NCBI RefSeq assembly: GCF_007828035.1
Contig: NZ_VITV01000004.1
Coordinates: forward strand, 77,559-141,558
DNA length: 64,000 bases
From: Nitrospirillum amazonense
GTDB taxonomy: Bacteria > Pseudomonadota > Alphaproteobacteria > Azospirillales > Azospirillaceae
Direction of reading: 5' to 3'
Shown: in pieces, positions 41,936-51,608 of the stretch
How the letters are laid out: each line of letters starts with the position of its first letter
How positions within the stretch are numbered: position 1 is the first letter of the stretch
The notes under the pieces: model-generated
Told to the model about the DNA's origin: nothing
The model's database searches: none
The model's input: only the letters and a program-made list of their open reading frames with translations
Made by a program: the position numbers and the translations under genes

Positions 41936-42576
41936 CCCGCGTTCGGGCGAATACCTGCCGCCAGCGCCAGCCGCACCAGGTGGGACAGGCTGCTGGCGCG
42001 CATCTTTTCCATCACCCGGGCGCGGTGGATTTCAACGGTGCGCGGGCTGATGGACAGGTCGAAGGCGATAATCTTGTTGGGCTTGCCATCGACCAGCCCC
42101 TGCAACACATCCAATTCCCGCGGCGTCAGCGCATCCAGGCAGGCCAGCGCCTCCGGCGACGGCGTCTCCGTCCCGGTGGAAGGGGGAGACGCGTCGGCCA
42201 CGGCACGGGGCCGGGACAGCGCCGCCTGGAGGGACGTGAGCAGCGTCTCCTCCTCGAACGGCTTTTCGATGAAGTCCAGGGCGCCGGCCTTCATCGCCGC
42301 CACCGCCAGGGGGACGTCGCCATGGCCGGTCATGACGATGACCGGAAGGGTGGACCCACCCGCGACCAGCCGTTCCTGGACCTCCAGCCCCGTCAGGCCG
42401 GGCATGCGCACGTCCACCACCAGGCAGGCGCAGCGTGCGGGCGCGTCGGAGTCCAGGAACTCCAGGGGTGAGGAAAAGACCGCGACCTGGTAGCCCGACG
42501 CCATCAGCAACAGCCGCAGCGAATCCCGCACGGCGGCATCGTCATCCAGCACGGCGATGATCGGCTCAGGCGTCAT
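41932..42576 (-). CDS. fixJ: FixJ response regulator
   Basis: This 214-residue NarL/FixJ-class regulator has its receiver at 1-120 with acceptor Asp55 ([11 protein letters not shown]) and the FixJ-typical [21 protein letters not shown] and EKPFEEE. The LuxR-type HTH is [19 protein letters not shown], followed by [20 protein letters not shown] 42576 lies 11 bp inside the end of fixL, so the pair is translationally coupled. Phospho-FixJ should activate fixK. Confidence 0.94.
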   Translation of the reverse strand: MTPEPIIAVLDDDAAVRDSLRLLLMASGYQVAVFSSPLEFLDSDAPARCACLVVDVRMPGLTGLEVQERLVAGGSTLPVIVMTGHGDVPLAVAAMKAGALDFIEKPFEEETLLTSLQAALSRPRAVADASPPSTGTETPSPEALACLDALTPRELDVLQGLVDGKPNKIIAFDLSISPRTVEIHRARVMEKMRASSLSHLVRLALAAGIRPNAG

Positions 42577-44068
42577 GGTTTCTCTCGGTCTCAGGCAGCA
42601 GGGGTAGCGTGAAACGGAAGGTCGCGCCGCCGTGTTCGTTACGTTCGGGCCATAGCCGCCCGCCATGGGCCTCGACGATGGACCGGCTGATCGACAGCCC
42701 AACCCCCATGCCCCGTTCCTTGCCGGAAACGAAGGGCTGGAACAGGCGGGCCATGGCGGCCTCATCCAGCCCATGGCCGGTGTCGGCCACCGCGATCTCC
42801 ATGAACCCCGCGCCATCCGGCATCGCCGTGATGGACAGGATGCGTTCCGGCCGCCCCTCCATCGCCTCGACCGCGTTGCGGATGAGGTTGAGCAGCACCT
42901 GCTGGATCTGGATTTTGTCGATGACGGCGCGCAGGTCCTGCCGCTGCAGGCGCAATTCCATGCGCACACCGCTTTCGCGCGCGCCGACCAGGGCCAGGGC
43001 GGCCGCCTCCTCGATCAGGCCATCCAGGCTTTCCGCACGCCGGTCGGTACCGCCCTTGGCGATGAAGTCGCGCAGGCGCCGGATGATCTGCCCGGTCCGC
43101 AGGGCCTGCGCCGACGCCTTTTCCATGGCCTCCCGCGCCAGGGGCATGTCGATGGCTTCCGGCCGCTCCAGCAGCCGCAGGGACGCCTTGATGTAGTTGA
43201 CCACCGCCGTCAGCGGCTGGTTCAGCTCATGCGCCAGGGCCGACGCCAGCTGCCCCATGACGCTGACCCGGCTGACGTGCAGCAGTTCCGCCTGCAGCTG
43301 CTGCAGCCGCCGCTCCACCGCCTGGTGTTCCGTCAGGTCGTGGATGAAGCCGGTGAACAGACGCTCGCCCTCCAGGTCCACGGCACCGACCGCCAGTTCC
43401 ATGGGGAACACGGTTCCGTCGCGGCGCTGGCCGGAGACGATGCGGCCCACGCCGATGATCCGCTTCTCCCCTGTGGCGAGATAGCGGGCGATGTACTGGT
43501 CGTGCTGCTCCCGGTAGGGCGAGGGCATGAGCATGCTGACGTTCCGCCCCTGCACCTCGGCCTCGGCATAGCCGAACAGGCGCTGGGCGGCCGGGCTGAA
43601 CGAGCGGATCAGCCCCTGGCCGTCGATAACGATAAGGGCGTCCGGGATGGTCTCAATGATGGAAGCCAGGCGCGCCTCGCGGTTGCGCAGGGCCTGTTCC
43701 GCCGCCCGCCGGTCGCTGATGTCGCGGATGATGCCGATATAGGCGGGGGGCCCGTCCTGCAGCGCCTCGCCCACCGACAGTTCCATGGGGAAGGTGGTGC
43801 CGTCCCGGCGCAGGCCTGTGACCTCGCGGCCGATGCCGATGATCCGCTTTTCCCCGGTGGCGCGGTAGCGGGCCAGATACTGGTCGTGCTCTTCCTGGTA
43901 GGGGGCGGGCATCAGCATCTTGACGTTACGGCCCACCACCTCCGCCGCCGTCCAGCCGAACAGGCGTTCGCAGGCGGGGTTGAAAGACTGAATCGTGCCC
44001 TGGCCATCGATGACGATCACGCCATCGGGCACGGTATCCATCAGCGCGCGGAAATGGGGTGAAAGCAT
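42566..44068 (-). CDS. fixL: FixL oxygen-sensing histidine kinase with two haem-type PAS domains
   Basis: This 500-residue cytoplasmic kinase has no membrane helices. Two PAS domains (about 5-120 and 135-250) both carry the FixL haem signature: a candidate proximal His (His61 in EEHDQY, His189 in EQHDQY) and the distal-pocket Arg of the IIGIGR/IIGVGR motif (Arg81, Arg209). The kinase part has HisKA ([11 protein letters not shown], His280) and HATPase motifs ([28 protein letters not shown]). ATG 44068 follows GGGAG; 44107 has none. Most FixL proteins have haem in only one PAS, so two intact sites are notable. Confidence 0.92.
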   Translation of the reverse strand: MLSPHFRALMDTVPDGVIVIDGQGTIQSFNPACERLFGWTAAEVVGRNVKMLMPAPYQEEHDQYLARYRATGEKRIIGIGREVTGLRRDGTTFPMELSVGEALQDGPPAYIGIIRDISDRRAAEQALRNREARLASIIETIPDALIVIDGQGLIRSFSPAAQRLFGYAEAEVQGRNVSMLMPSPYREQHDQYIARYLATGEKRIIGVGRIVSGQRRDGTVFPMELAVGAVDLEGERLFTGFIHDLTEHQAVERRLQQLQAELLHVSRVSVMGQLASALAHELNQPLTAVVNYIKASLRLLERPEAIDMPLAREAMEKASAQALRTGQIIRRLRDFIAKGGTDRRAESLDGLIEEAAALALVGARESGVRMELRLQRQDLRAVIDKIQIQQVLLNLIRNAVEAMEGRPERILSITAMPDGAGFMEIAVADTGHGLDEAAMARLFQPFVSGKERGMGVGLSISRSIVEAHGGRLWPERNEHGGATFRFTLPLLPETERNHDA

Positions 44069-44202
44069 GGGGGTCTCCCGTCCGTTCCACCATATGTCGT
44101 GGCACAAACGTTTCCCATACCAAACTAATCAAGCCCTACGTCAGGTTGATCTTTTCCGACTGCCCACCCGAGAAACACGAGGCGCCTGACCGTCCGATGC
44201 CC

Positions 44203-45072
44203 TCACCCCAGCCGCTTGACCGCGCTGACGCCCTTGCCCGCCGCCATCCGCGCCAGGACATCGGCCAGGGGTTCGCGCACCGTGGCCATGTGATGGGCAT
44301 TGGCGTGCACCAGGTGGGTCTCATCCGCCATGATGCCGACATGGCCGGGGAAGAACACCAGGTCGCCGCGCTGGTAGGTGTGGCCGGCGCCATCGGCCGA
44401 AACCACGGTACCCAGGGCCGCCTGCTGCTGGTCGCTGTCGCGCGGGCACGGCAGGCCCGCGGCGTCCAGCGCCAACTGGATCAGGCCGGAGCAGTCGATG
44501 CCCACGCTGGTGCGCCCGCCCCACAGATACGGCGTGCCCAGCAGGCGCAGGGCGGTGTCCACCGGGTCGGCCTTCACGGTCCCGATCTCCGCCACATGCA
44601 CCAGGGGGACCCAGCCACCGCCCGCCACGCCGGCGAAGCCGTTGGCCTCTTCCACCACGCACAGCGGCGCGCCCAGGCTGATCATGTCCAGCGGCGGGGT
44701 CTTCAGGTCCGGCTCGGGATGGAAGAAGCTGCGCAGGGCCGTCAGCTTGTGCGTCGGCTCCGCCAGCTCGTCATCCAGGGCCTCCAGCTGCAGGTAGCCG
44801 ACATAGCCGTCGGTGGCGTTCTGGCCCCAGACCCAGCCGTCCTTCTCCTCGAACACCGTGAAGACCTCGCCGAACAGCAGCTGGCTGGACTGGCGGGCGG
44901 TGAAGGTGGGTTCTTCCTTCAGGCTGACGTAGCCGGCGCGCACCTGGCAGGGCACGCCGTCGACATAGCGCTCGGCCGTGACCTTGCCGTAAAGGTGGGC
45001 GGAGGCGAGGTCGGAACGATAAGGGTTCACGCGCGGGTCGAGAACCGGCGTGGTCTTGGGCTTGCTGGACAT
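44203..45072 (-). CDS. NlpC/P60 cysteine peptidase with SH3-type domains
   Basis: This 289-residue predicted cell-wall endopeptidase has an N-terminal half like bacterial SH3 domains (LLFGEVFTVFEEKDGWVWGQ, DGYVGYLQLEAL). The C-terminal NlpC/P60 domain has the catalytic Cys in GGRTSVGIDCSGLIQLAL and His in FPGHVGIM. There is no signal peptide, so it is either cytoplasmic (muropeptide recycling) or exported otherwise. This architecture is the YkfC-like gamma-D-Glu-dipeptidase type. It starts 6 nt after the MarR gene ends. Confidence 0.85.
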   Translation of the reverse strand: MSSKPKTTPVLDPRVNPYRSDLASAHLYGKVTAERYVDGVPCQVRAGYVSLKEEPTFTARQSSQLLFGEVFTVFEEKDGWVWGQNATDGYVGYLQLEALDDELAEPTHKLTALRSFFHPEPDLKTPPLDMISLGAPLCVVEEANGFAGVAGGGWVPLVHVAEIGTVKADPVDTALRLLGTPYLWGGRTSVGIDCSGLIQLALDAAGLPCPRDSDQQQAALGTVVSADGAGHTYQRGDLVFFPGHVGIMADETHLVHANAHHMATVREPLADVLARMAAGKGVSAVKRLG

Positions 45073-45078
45073 CTCACA

Positions 45079-45510
45079 TCATACCGGTGCGGAAACCGGC
45101 TCCGAAGCTGACGGGGGGGCGACGGGGGTCGCGGCGGCCGGCCGGGGTGCCGCGACACGTGACCCGTCCAATGCGCCCTGCACGGCGCCCGCGTCAATCA
45201 CCATCTGCCCGAACTCATGCAGGAAGACGGAGCCCTTGACCGTGCGCTGGACCAGGACGTTGCGCCGATCCTCCGCGTCACGCTTGCGCTTGGTGAAGCC
45301 CAGGCGGCCCAGCCGGTCCAGGGCGCGGGTGATGGCGGGCTTGGACACGTTCAGCGTCGCCGCCAGGCCGCGCACCGTGTGGGGCGGCGGGGTCATGTAG
45401 ACGGTCAGCAGCAAGGCCAGCTGGCGGGCCGAGAGGTCCGGGCTGGCGGCCCGCACGCTGGCCACCAGCGCGCCGCGCCAGAGTTCCAGGGCTTCGAGAT
45501 TACGCGACAT
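45079..45510 (-). CDS. MarR-family regulator
   Basis: This 143-residue winged-helix protein has the recognition helix in VRGLAATLNVSKPAITRALDRLGRLGF and the wing in RKRDAEDRRNVLVQRT. The last 25 residues are an Ala/Pro/Val tail. It is shorter than most MarR proteins, with a reduced N-terminal dimer helix. It is probably co-transcribed with the NlpC/P60 gene 6 nt away. The ligand is unknown. Confidence 0.82.
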   Translation of the reverse strand: MSRNLEALELWRGALVASVRAASPDLSARQLALLLTVYMTPPPHTVRGLAATLNVSKPAITRALDRLGRLGFTKRKRDAEDRRNVLVQRTVKGSVFLHEFGQMVIDAGAVQGALDGSRVAAPRPAAATPVAPPSASEPVSAPV

Positions 45511-45695
45511 GATGCCCCCCGCACCCGGAAACGTTCATCCGGCCCGCCCGTTGTTCCGGCCCCGCCGTCATTCCGACAGCGTATCGGCCAGCCGCAACTG
45601 TCGGGAGTGTGCCGAAAGTCCCGCCCAGCGGCAAGGGCTTGCCACCCCCGAAGGGGTAGCGGAACGCTACATAATTATTTTTTATCCAAGCCGGT

Positions 45696-45720
45696 GCCTC
45701 CCGGTCGTTTCCCGGGAGGC
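45696..45720 (-). terminator. Hairpin after the leucyl aminopeptidase gene
   Basis: GCCTCCCGG and CCGGGAGGC form a perfect 9-bp stem 11 nt past the aminopeptidase stop. The T/A-rich stretch (TAAAAAATAATTA on the minus strand) begins about 15 nt later, so it is an imperfect terminator. Confidence 0.55.
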
Positions 45721-45730
45721 GTCGGTGATT

Positions 45731-47134
45731 TCAGTCCTTGGCCGGGTACCGGCGGCTCAACATGGCGAAGGCGGCGCGCAGGCCCATGGCCTCGCCCCCC
45801 TCCGGCCGGCCGGGCTTGGCGCTGGCATTCCAGGCCATCAGGTCGATGTGGGCCCAGGGCGTGCCCTTGGTGACGAAGCGCTCCAGGTACAGGGCCGCCG
45901 TGATGGCGCCGCCATAGCCGCCGCCGGGCGCGTTGTTCAGGTCGGCGATCTTGCTGTCCAGCTGCTTGGCGTAGCCCTGCCACAGCGGCATGCGCCACAG
46001 CGGATCACCCGTTTCCTTGGCGGCGGCCAGGATGTCGTCGGCCAGCTGGTCGTCGTTGGCGAACAGGGCCGGCAGCTCGGTGCCCAGCGCGATGCGGGCG
46101 GCACCCGTCAGGGTGGCGAAGTCCAGGATCAGGGCGGGCTTGGCACTGTCGGCTTCCGCCAGGGCGTCGCATAGGATCAGCCGGCCCTCGGCATCCGTGT
46201 TGCCGATCTCCACCGTCAGGCCCTTGCGGGTGGTGATGATGTCCATGGGACGGAAGGCGTTGCCGGAGATGGCGTTCTCCACCGCCGGCACCAGCACGCG
46301 CAGGCGCACCGGCAGCTTGGCCGCCATGACCAGGCGCGCCAGGCCCAGCACATGGGCGGCACCGCCCATGTCCTTCTTCATCAGCAGCATGCCGCCCGCC
46401 GCCTTGATGTCCAGGCCGCCGCTGTCGAAGCACACGCCCTTGCCCACCAGGCAGACCAGCGGGTTGGCGGCGTCGCCCCAGGTGAGGTCGATGAAATGGG
46501 GCTTCTTGTCCGCCGCCCGGCCCACGGCATGGACGGTGGGGTAGTTGTGGGTCAGCAGGTCGTCGCCGACGATGACCGAAACCTCGGCGCCGAACTCCGC
46601 CCCCAGTTCCTTCGCGGTGGCGGCCAGGTCGGCCGGCCCCATGTCCTCCGCCGGGGTGTTGATCAGGTCGCGCACCAGGTAGACGGCACGGGCCATGCTG
46701 TCCACAGCCGCCGCGTCCGCGCCGGCGGGCAGCACCAGGCGAGGCAGATCCTTCGTCGCCTTGCGATAGCGGGTGAAGCGGTAGCTGGCCAGCGCCCAGC
46801 CGGTGGCGGCGGCCGTCGCCTGCTGGGGCGTCAGGCTGTCGTCCAGGGCGTAGCTGGCGCCAGCCCCTTTTGCCCCGGCGGGCAGCGTCGTGGGCAGGCC
46901 GGCGAAGCTCCACAGATCCAGCGTCTCGCCCACACCCACAAGCACCCGGTCCAATTGGCCGTCAGCCGAGGGCAGCAGCGCGGTGGCGCCAGGCTCGGCC
47001 GTGAAGCCGACGCTGCGCACCCAGGCGGCGGTGGCGGCCGGGGCCCTTTCCAGCCAGGCGTCCAGCCCGTCTTTACGCATGGGGATCAGGGTGACGGTGT
47101 CGGCGGCCTTCTGGGCCAGGAAGCAGGACAGCAC
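45731..47134 (-). CDS. pepA: Leucyl aminopeptidase (M17 family)
   Basis: This 467-residue two-metal aminopeptidase shows M17 motifs GKGVCFDSGGLDIK (metal Lys/Asp), MKKDMGGAAHVLGLA, VPAVENAISGNAFRPMDI and the signature NTDAEGRLILCDAL. The N-terminal domain (about 1-150) is the divergent type common in alphaproteobacteria. GTG 47134 is chosen because it restores the family N-terminus; ATG 47080 would cut 18 residues. It is a cytoplasmic peptide-recycling enzyme. Confidence 0.92.
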   Translation of the reverse strand: MLSCFLAQKAADTVTLIPMRKDGLDAWLERAPAATAAWVRSVGFTAEPGATALLPSADGQLDRVLVGVGETLDLWSFAGLPTTLPAGAKGAGASYALDDSLTPQQATAAATGWALASYRFTRYRKATKDLPRLVLPAGADAAAVDSMARAVYLVRDLINTPAEDMGPADLAATAKELGAEFGAEVSVIVGDDLLTHNYPTVHAVGRAADKKPHFIDLTWGDAANPLVCLVGKGVCFDSGGLDIKAAGGMLLMKKDMGGAAHVLGLARLVMAAKLPVRLRVLVPAVENAISGNAFRPMDIITTRKGLTVEIGNTDAEGRLILCDALAEADSAKPALILDFATLTGAARIALGTELPALFANDDQLADDILAAAKETGDPLWRMPLWQGYAKQLDSKIADLNNAPGGGYGGAITAALYLERFVTKGTPWAHIDLMAWNASAKPGRPEGGEAMGLRAAFAMLSRRYPAKD

Positions 47135-47298
47135 GGGCGGAACCTTTCGGCTTCGGAAAGTCAGGCGCGCAGGGTTCCACATCCGGGTCCCGGTTTCAAA
47201 CGCGGCGGCGTCACACCGGCGGTGACACCGCTGGCGCGAAGGGGCAACCCCCGCTACCCTCACCCGCCCGTCGCTACCGTTCCCGAGGGACCAGCCCC

Positions 47299-47976
47299 AT
47301 GTCCGCCGACCTCACCCTGATCCTGGGCAGCAAGACCTATTCCTCCTGGTCGCTGCGCCCCTATCTGGCGCTGCGCCATGCCGGCCTGGCCTTCGAGGAG
47401 GTGGTGATCCCCCTGCGGCAGGCGGACAGCAAGGCGCGCATGCTGGCCCACAGCCCGGCGGGCAAGGTGCCGGCCCTGGTCCACCACACGGGGCCCCACC
47501 GCGCCGCCGGCGGCGACATCACGGTGTGGGATAGCCTGGCCATCTGCGAATACGCCGCCGAGCTGGCGCCTGAGGCCCGGCTGTGGCCGCAAGACGCCGC
47601 CGCCCGCGCCCATGCGCGCTCCATCAGTGCCGAGATGCACTCCGGCTTCATGGACGTGCGCCGCAACCTGTTCATGGATCTGGGCCGCACCATCGACCGT
47701 CCGGAGCGCCTGGCCAAGGCCGCCGGCGACATCACCCGCGTCCAGGCCATCTGGGCCGACTGCCTGGACCGCTATGGCGGCCCTTTCCTGTTCGGCGCCT
47801 TCACCATCGCGGATGCCATGTACGCCCCAGTCGTCACCCGCTTCCAGACCTGGAAGGTACCGCTGAGCGAAGCGTCCCAGGCCTATGTCGACGCCATCGA
47901 GGCCCTGCCCTCCATGAAGGATTGGCGTGCGGACGCCGCGAAGGAAACCGTCGTCCTGGACATGCTGCTGGATTAA
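47299..47976 (+). CDS. Glutathione S-transferase family protein
   Basis: The 225-residue product has a thioredoxin-like N-terminal domain (LTLILGSKTYSSWSLRPYLAL, with the SSWS motif as likely active site) and an all-helical C-terminal domain (about 95-215). KVPALVHH and VWDSLAICEYAAEL are the usual glutathione-binding strand and helix. The substrate is unknown. It is divergent from the aminopeptidase gene. Confidence 0.85.
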   Translation: MSADLTLILGSKTYSSWSLRPYLALRHAGLAFEEVVIPLRQADSKARMLAHSPAGKVPALVHHTGPHRAAGGDITVWDSLAICEYAAELAPEARLWPQDAAARAHARSISAEMHSGFMDVRRNLFMDLGRTIDRPERLAKAAGDITRVQAIWADCLDRYGGPFLFGAFTIADAMYAPVVTRFQTWKVPLSEASQAYVDAIEALPSMKDWRADAAKETVVLDMLLD

Positions 47977-47978
47977 GG

Positions 47979-48008
47979 GGTCAACCCGACGTGGGTCAGC
48001 CCGACGTG
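47979..48008. repeat. 15-bp tandem duplication at the GST/TAXI junction
   Basis: GGTCAACCCGACGTG is followed at once by GGTCAGCCCGACGTG, with one mismatch. The second copy includes the stop codon of the TAXI gene. It is probably a simple slippage duplication. Confidence 0.6.
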
Positions 48009-49132
48009 GCCAGGGTCACGTCGAAACCCTGCTCCCGGTAATAGCGTGCGGCCCCCGGGTGCAGGGGCACGGCCAGGCCGGTCAGCGCCGCTTCCTTGCG
48101 GATGCTGTCGCCCCGGGGGTGGCCCGCCACCAGCAGGCGGTGGGTATTGGGATGCCACAGCGCCTTGACGATGCCGTAAGCCAACTCATCCGGCAGGGCG
48201 GTGGTGGCCAGCCATTGGGCGCCCACGCCCAGGGTCTTGGTCTCCGGCACGCCGACATAGGCGCCGTCGCCGCCGATGGTGGTCTCGGTGAACAGGGGCA
48301 GGCCGGGGCTGAGACGCGGCAGGCGGGCGTCGATGATGGAGATGAGGCGCACGGGCAGGCGCGCCGCCACGTCGGCCACCGCCGGCAGGGGGTAGCCGCC
48401 AATGATGAAGAAGGCGTCCAACTGGCCGGAGGCCAGGCGGTCCCCCGCCGTGCCGGGGTTGAGGTAGAAGGGCTGCACCGTCTTTTCCGACAGGTCGTGC
48501 GCCTGCAGGATCAACAGCGCGGTAGGCAGGGTGCCGGAGCCCTTCTCGCCCAGGGCCACACGCCGGCCCTTGAGGTCGTTCACCGTCTTGATGGGACTGT
48601 CGCCCCGCACCACCAGGTGCACCGTCTCGCTGTACAGGTTGGCGAGCGCGCGCAGCTCGGTGAAGGGCGGCTTGCCGGCATAGGGGCCCTTGCCCTTATA
48701 GGCCAGGAAGCCGATGTCGGCCTGCACCAGCCCCGTCTCATACCGGGCGGTGCGCAGGGCCTCGATATTCTCCACCGCGCCGGAAGTGGTCTGCGCCACG
48801 GCGATGACGCCGGGAATGCCGCAGCTGCCGCCCCGGTCACAGCCCGGGCTGCCCGGCGGGTTGCTGATGGCGTTGGCCAGGATGCCGCCGATGGGGAAGT
48901 AGGTGCCGCCGGTGGTGCCGGTGCCGATGGTCAGGAAGCGGATGGATTCGGCGTGGCCACCGCGGCCGCCGCCGCCCCAGCCCAGCCCAACCGCCGCCAG
49001 GGCGCCCAGTCCCCCCACCAGCAGACGCCGCCGCGAGGGGGCGCCGGAGGGTGGAACAGCCCCCACGCGCCCCACCCCTGGGCCCTCCCCTGATGACGGG
49101 ACGGGATGCCGGCTGTCGGGGACCTCGGACAC
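47996..49132 (-). CDS. TAXI-family TRAP transporter solute-binding protein
   Basis: This 378-residue exported binding protein has, after a 32-residue Pro/Gly-rich start, SRRRLLVGGLGALAAVGLGW, a possible Tat signal with paired arginines. The mature part fits the TAXI family: FLTIGTGTTGGTYFPIGGILA, IEALRTARYETGLVQADIGFLA, VVRGDSPIKTVNDLKGRRVALG. TAXI proteins deliver organic acids to a fused TRAP permease, but no permease gene is here. Start is GTG 49132; a later start within the leader is possible. Confidence 0.86.
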   Translation of the reverse strand: MSEVPDSRHPVPSSGEGPGVGRVGAVPPSGAPSRRRLLVGGLGALAAVGLGWGGGGRGGHAESIRFLTIGTGTTGGTYFPIGGILANAISNPPGSPGCDRGGSCGIPGVIAVAQTTSGAVENIEALRTARYETGLVQADIGFLAYKGKGPYAGKPPFTELRALANLYSETVHLVVRGDSPIKTVNDLKGRRVALGEKGSGTLPTALLILQAHDLSEKTVQPFYLNPGTAGDRLASGQLDAFFIIGGYPLPAVADVAARLPVRLISIIDARLPRLSPGLPLFTETTIGGDGAYVGVPETKTLGVGAQWLATTALPDELAYGIVKALWHPNTHRLLVAGHPRGDSIRKEAALTGLAVPLHPGAARYYREQGFDVTLATSG

Positions 49133-49268
49133 GGGAAAACATCCTTTGGCGGATGGCGCGGCGGCACCGGGAAACGGGGCACGCTCGGGTAATTATTATC
49201 GCGCCCGAGGCAGGTCCCGCGCAACGTTCGAATGCCGCGACCGCACGCTTCCTTCGGCCACTGTGGCC

Positions 49269-49895
49269 TTAAAGCGCCACCAGCCGCAGCTCGCGCCGCA
49301 GCAGGCGGGCGCGATCCTGGAACACCCGCAACCGTACCTTGAAGTTCTCCGGCGTCGGCTGGTAGTGCATGACGATGGCCAGCCGGTCCAGGCTGCCGTC
49401 GGCGCCCTGGAAGGGCAGGCCGATGCGGGGCACGTGGTACATCACGCCCTCATCCGTGCCCACCTGGTCCTGGCCGAAGATGGGCTGGGCGTCGCGCACG
49501 ATGGCCGCCTGAAAGCCCAGCGCCGCCTCCAGCATGTCGGGCGGATAGAATTCGTCAAAGTACCGGCCCGTGGGGTCGCTGCCGGCGGCCAACGCGGAGA
49601 GGGAGCCGCAGAACACCACCCGCACCCGGCCATCGGCGCGGAAGGCCGTGGTCACCGCCAGGTGGGGCAGGAAGCTGTCCGGCACCGCCGCCAGATCTAG
49701 CGCCGCCGAGGGCGGCGGCACGGCCCCGCCCCCCAGCCCCCGCCACCACGCGTAGGCATGGGCGATGGGACCGTCGGGCAATTCATCGGCACCGATGAAA
49801 CCCGCGATATCCGGCAAGGGTTGGCAGGCATTCAGTGGCATAATGGAACGACCATACCGTCCAGCCCCGCTGACCGCCAGCCGCAAGACCATCAT
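49269..49895 (-). CDS. PAS_5 domain protein
   Basis: This 208-residue soluble protein matches the alphaproteobacterial PAS_5 family: a HAYAWWRGLGGGAVPPPSAAL opening, SFLPHLAVTT, and DPTGRYFDEFYPPDM. No output domain is attached, so it may be a stand-alone sensor or partner. ATG 49895 has AAAGGTGG 5 nt upstream. It diverges from the GST gene at 49931 with only 35 nt between starts. Confidence 0.75.
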   Translation of the reverse strand: MMVLRLAVSGAGRYGRSIMPLNACQPLPDIAGFIGADELPDGPIAHAYAWWRGLGGGAVPPPSAALDLAAVPDSFLPHLAVTTAFRADGRVRVVFCGSLSALAAGSDPTGRYFDEFYPPDMLEAALGFQAAIVRDAQPIFGQDQVGTDEGVMYHVPRIGLPFQGADGSLDRLAIVMHYQPTPENFKVRLRVFQDRARLLRRELRLVAL

Positions 49896-49930
49896 GCCTG
49901 GTCCACCTTTACGGTTAGAGGAGACAGCCC

Positions 49931-50587
49931 TTGAAACTTTATGGCGCCGCCCTGTCCCCCTACACCGCCCGCGTCGTGCTGGCCATCCGCGCCAAGGGCC
50001 TGGAAATTCCCCTGGTGGAGCCTCCGGGTGGCCAGAAATCGGCCGCCTTCCAGGCCATCAACCCGCTGGGAAAGACCCCGGTGCTGGATGCCGATGGCGC
50101 CCACATCCTGGAGTCCGCCGTCATTTGTGAATTTTTGGAGGATGCGTTCCCCAAGCCAGCGCTACTGCCGGCCGATCCGGTGGCGCGGGCAACCCAGCGC
50201 ACGGTGGCGCGCCTGCTGGACCTGTACGTCCTGCCGCCGCTGCTGTCGCTGATGGCCCAACGGGCGACGCCCCAAAGCGGCGACGCCGCCGGCGGCGCCA
50301 ACCGGGTGGCGGAGCTGACGCGGGGGCTGGACGCGCTGGAGGTGGTGGTGGATCGGGGGCCCCTGCCGGCCCCCTCGCCGGACACGCTGAGCTTGGCCGA
50401 TTGCGCGCTGGCCCCCACGCTGATCTTCCTGGCGCGATTCCTGCCCCGTTATACGCCGCAGGACATGCTGGAAAAGCGGCCGGCGCTGGCGGCCCTATGG
50501 ACCGCCTATGCCGCCCACCCCCTGGTCACCCCCATCGCGCGGGACATGGAGGACGCGCTGGAGGCGTTCCGCCAGCGGCGGGGCTGA
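49931..50587 (+). CDS. Glutathione S-transferase family protein
   Basis: This 218-residue GST has N-terminal MKLYGAALSPYTARVVLAIR (active-site Ser in LSPYTAR), NPLGKTPVLD and ESAVICEFLED, then a helical C-terminal domain with LSLADCALAPTLIF. Start is TTG 49931, supported by AGAGGAG 8 nt upstream. It is not close to the 47299 GST in sequence. Substrate unknown. Confidence 0.85.
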   Translation: MKLYGAALSPYTARVVLAIRAKGLEIPLVEPPGGQKSAAFQAINPLGKTPVLDADGAHILESAVICEFLEDAFPKPALLPADPVARATQRTVARLLDLYVLPPLLSLMAQRATPQSGDAAGGANRVAELTRGLDALEVVVDRGPLPAPSPDTLSLADCALAPTLIFLARFLPRYTPQDMLEKRPALAALWTAYAAHPLVTPIARDMEDALEAFRQRRG

Positions 50588-50611
50588 CGCCCCGACCGCC
50601 ATTGGAGAGCG

Positions 50612-51373
50612 TTACTTCGCATTCATGCGCACGGCGCCATCCAGGCGAATGGTCTCGCCGTTCAGCATGACGTTGCGGACGATGGTCAGGGCCAGTTCCG
50701 CGTATTCCTCCGGCTTGCCCAGGCGCTTGGGGAAGGGGATGGAGGCCGCCAGGCTGTCCTGCACCTCCTGTGTGAAGCCCGCCACCATGGGGGTCCAGAA
50801 GATGCCGGGGGCGATGGTCATGATGCGTACGCCCACGCGGGCCAGTTCGCGGGCGATGGGCAGGGCCATGGCGTGCACGCCGCCCTTGGACGCGCTGTAG
50901 GCGGCCTGACCCACCTGGCCGTCGAAGGCGGCGACGGACGCGGTGTTGATGATCACCCCGCGCTCGCCGTCCTCCAGCGGGTCCAGCGTGCTCATGTCGG
51001 CAGCCGCCAGGCGCAGGATGTTAAAGCTGCCGATCAGGTTGATCTCGATGACCTTGCGGAAGGCGTCCAGGGCCAGCGGGCCCTCTCGGCCCAGCACGCG
51101 GCCAGCGGTGGCGACGCCAGCGCAGTTGACGGCGATGCGGGCCGCGCCATGGGCCTCGCGCGCGGCGGCGATGGCGGCGGCGGCGCTGTCGGCGCTGGTG
51201 ACGTCGCAGCTGAGCGCCAGGCCGCCGATCTCGGCGGCCACCGCTTCCGCCGCGGCCAGGTTCACGTCCAGCAGGGCGACCTTGGCACCCTCGGCCGCCA
51301 GCCGGCGCGCCGTGGCGGCGCCCAGGCCCGAACCACCGCCGGTGATGATGGCGGCAACACCTTGAACCTGCAT
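50612..51373 (-). CDS. Short-chain dehydrogenase, 3-hydroxyacyl-CoA dehydrogenase-like
   Basis: This 253-residue SDR has the cofactor motif TGGGSGLGAATAR, NCAG in VNCAGVA, catalytic Ser in NTASVAAFDG and YxxxK in YSASKGG. The sequence, including DGQVGQAAYSASKGGVHAM and APGIFWTPMV, resembles HSD17B10/3-hydroxy-2-methylbutyryl-CoA dehydrogenases of branched-chain or fatty-acid breakdown. It is convergent with the GST gene. The exact substrate cannot be read from sequence. Confidence 0.87.
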   Translation of the reverse strand: MQVQGVAAIITGGGSGLGAATARRLAAEGAKVALLDVNLAAAEAVAAEIGGLALSCDVTSADSAAAAIAAAREAHGAARIAVNCAGVATAGRVLGREGPLALDAFRKVIEINLIGSFNILRLAAADMSTLDPLEDGERGVIINTASVAAFDGQVGQAAYSASKGGVHAMALPIARELARVGVRIMTIAPGIFWTPMVAGFTQEVQDSLAASIPFPKRLGKPEEYAELALTIVRNVMLNGETIRLDGAVRMNAK

Positions 51374-51608
51374 GCTTCTCTCCCAATGGTTAGGCGGGTG
51401 ACCAGTCTCTCCCGGCTTTTACCCGCCTTTCTGGCAAGGATGGGCCCCCGCGTCCAGCGGGCATCCGGCACGCCGGCTGTGCGCGGGACCGCATGCGACA
51501 TGGCCCATGCGTACGCACGGTTGAAGAAACCCCTTGCCATTCCGTACGGCACGGCGCAAAGGCACCGATGGGGAATCAAAGCGCGACGACGGCGATGGGG
51601 AAGGTGCC

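Noticed and set aside
44101-44160. ATCAA-N13-TTGAT pair upstream of fixL as an FNR box
   Set aside because: The half-sites face the wrong way and the gap is 13, not 4 bases.
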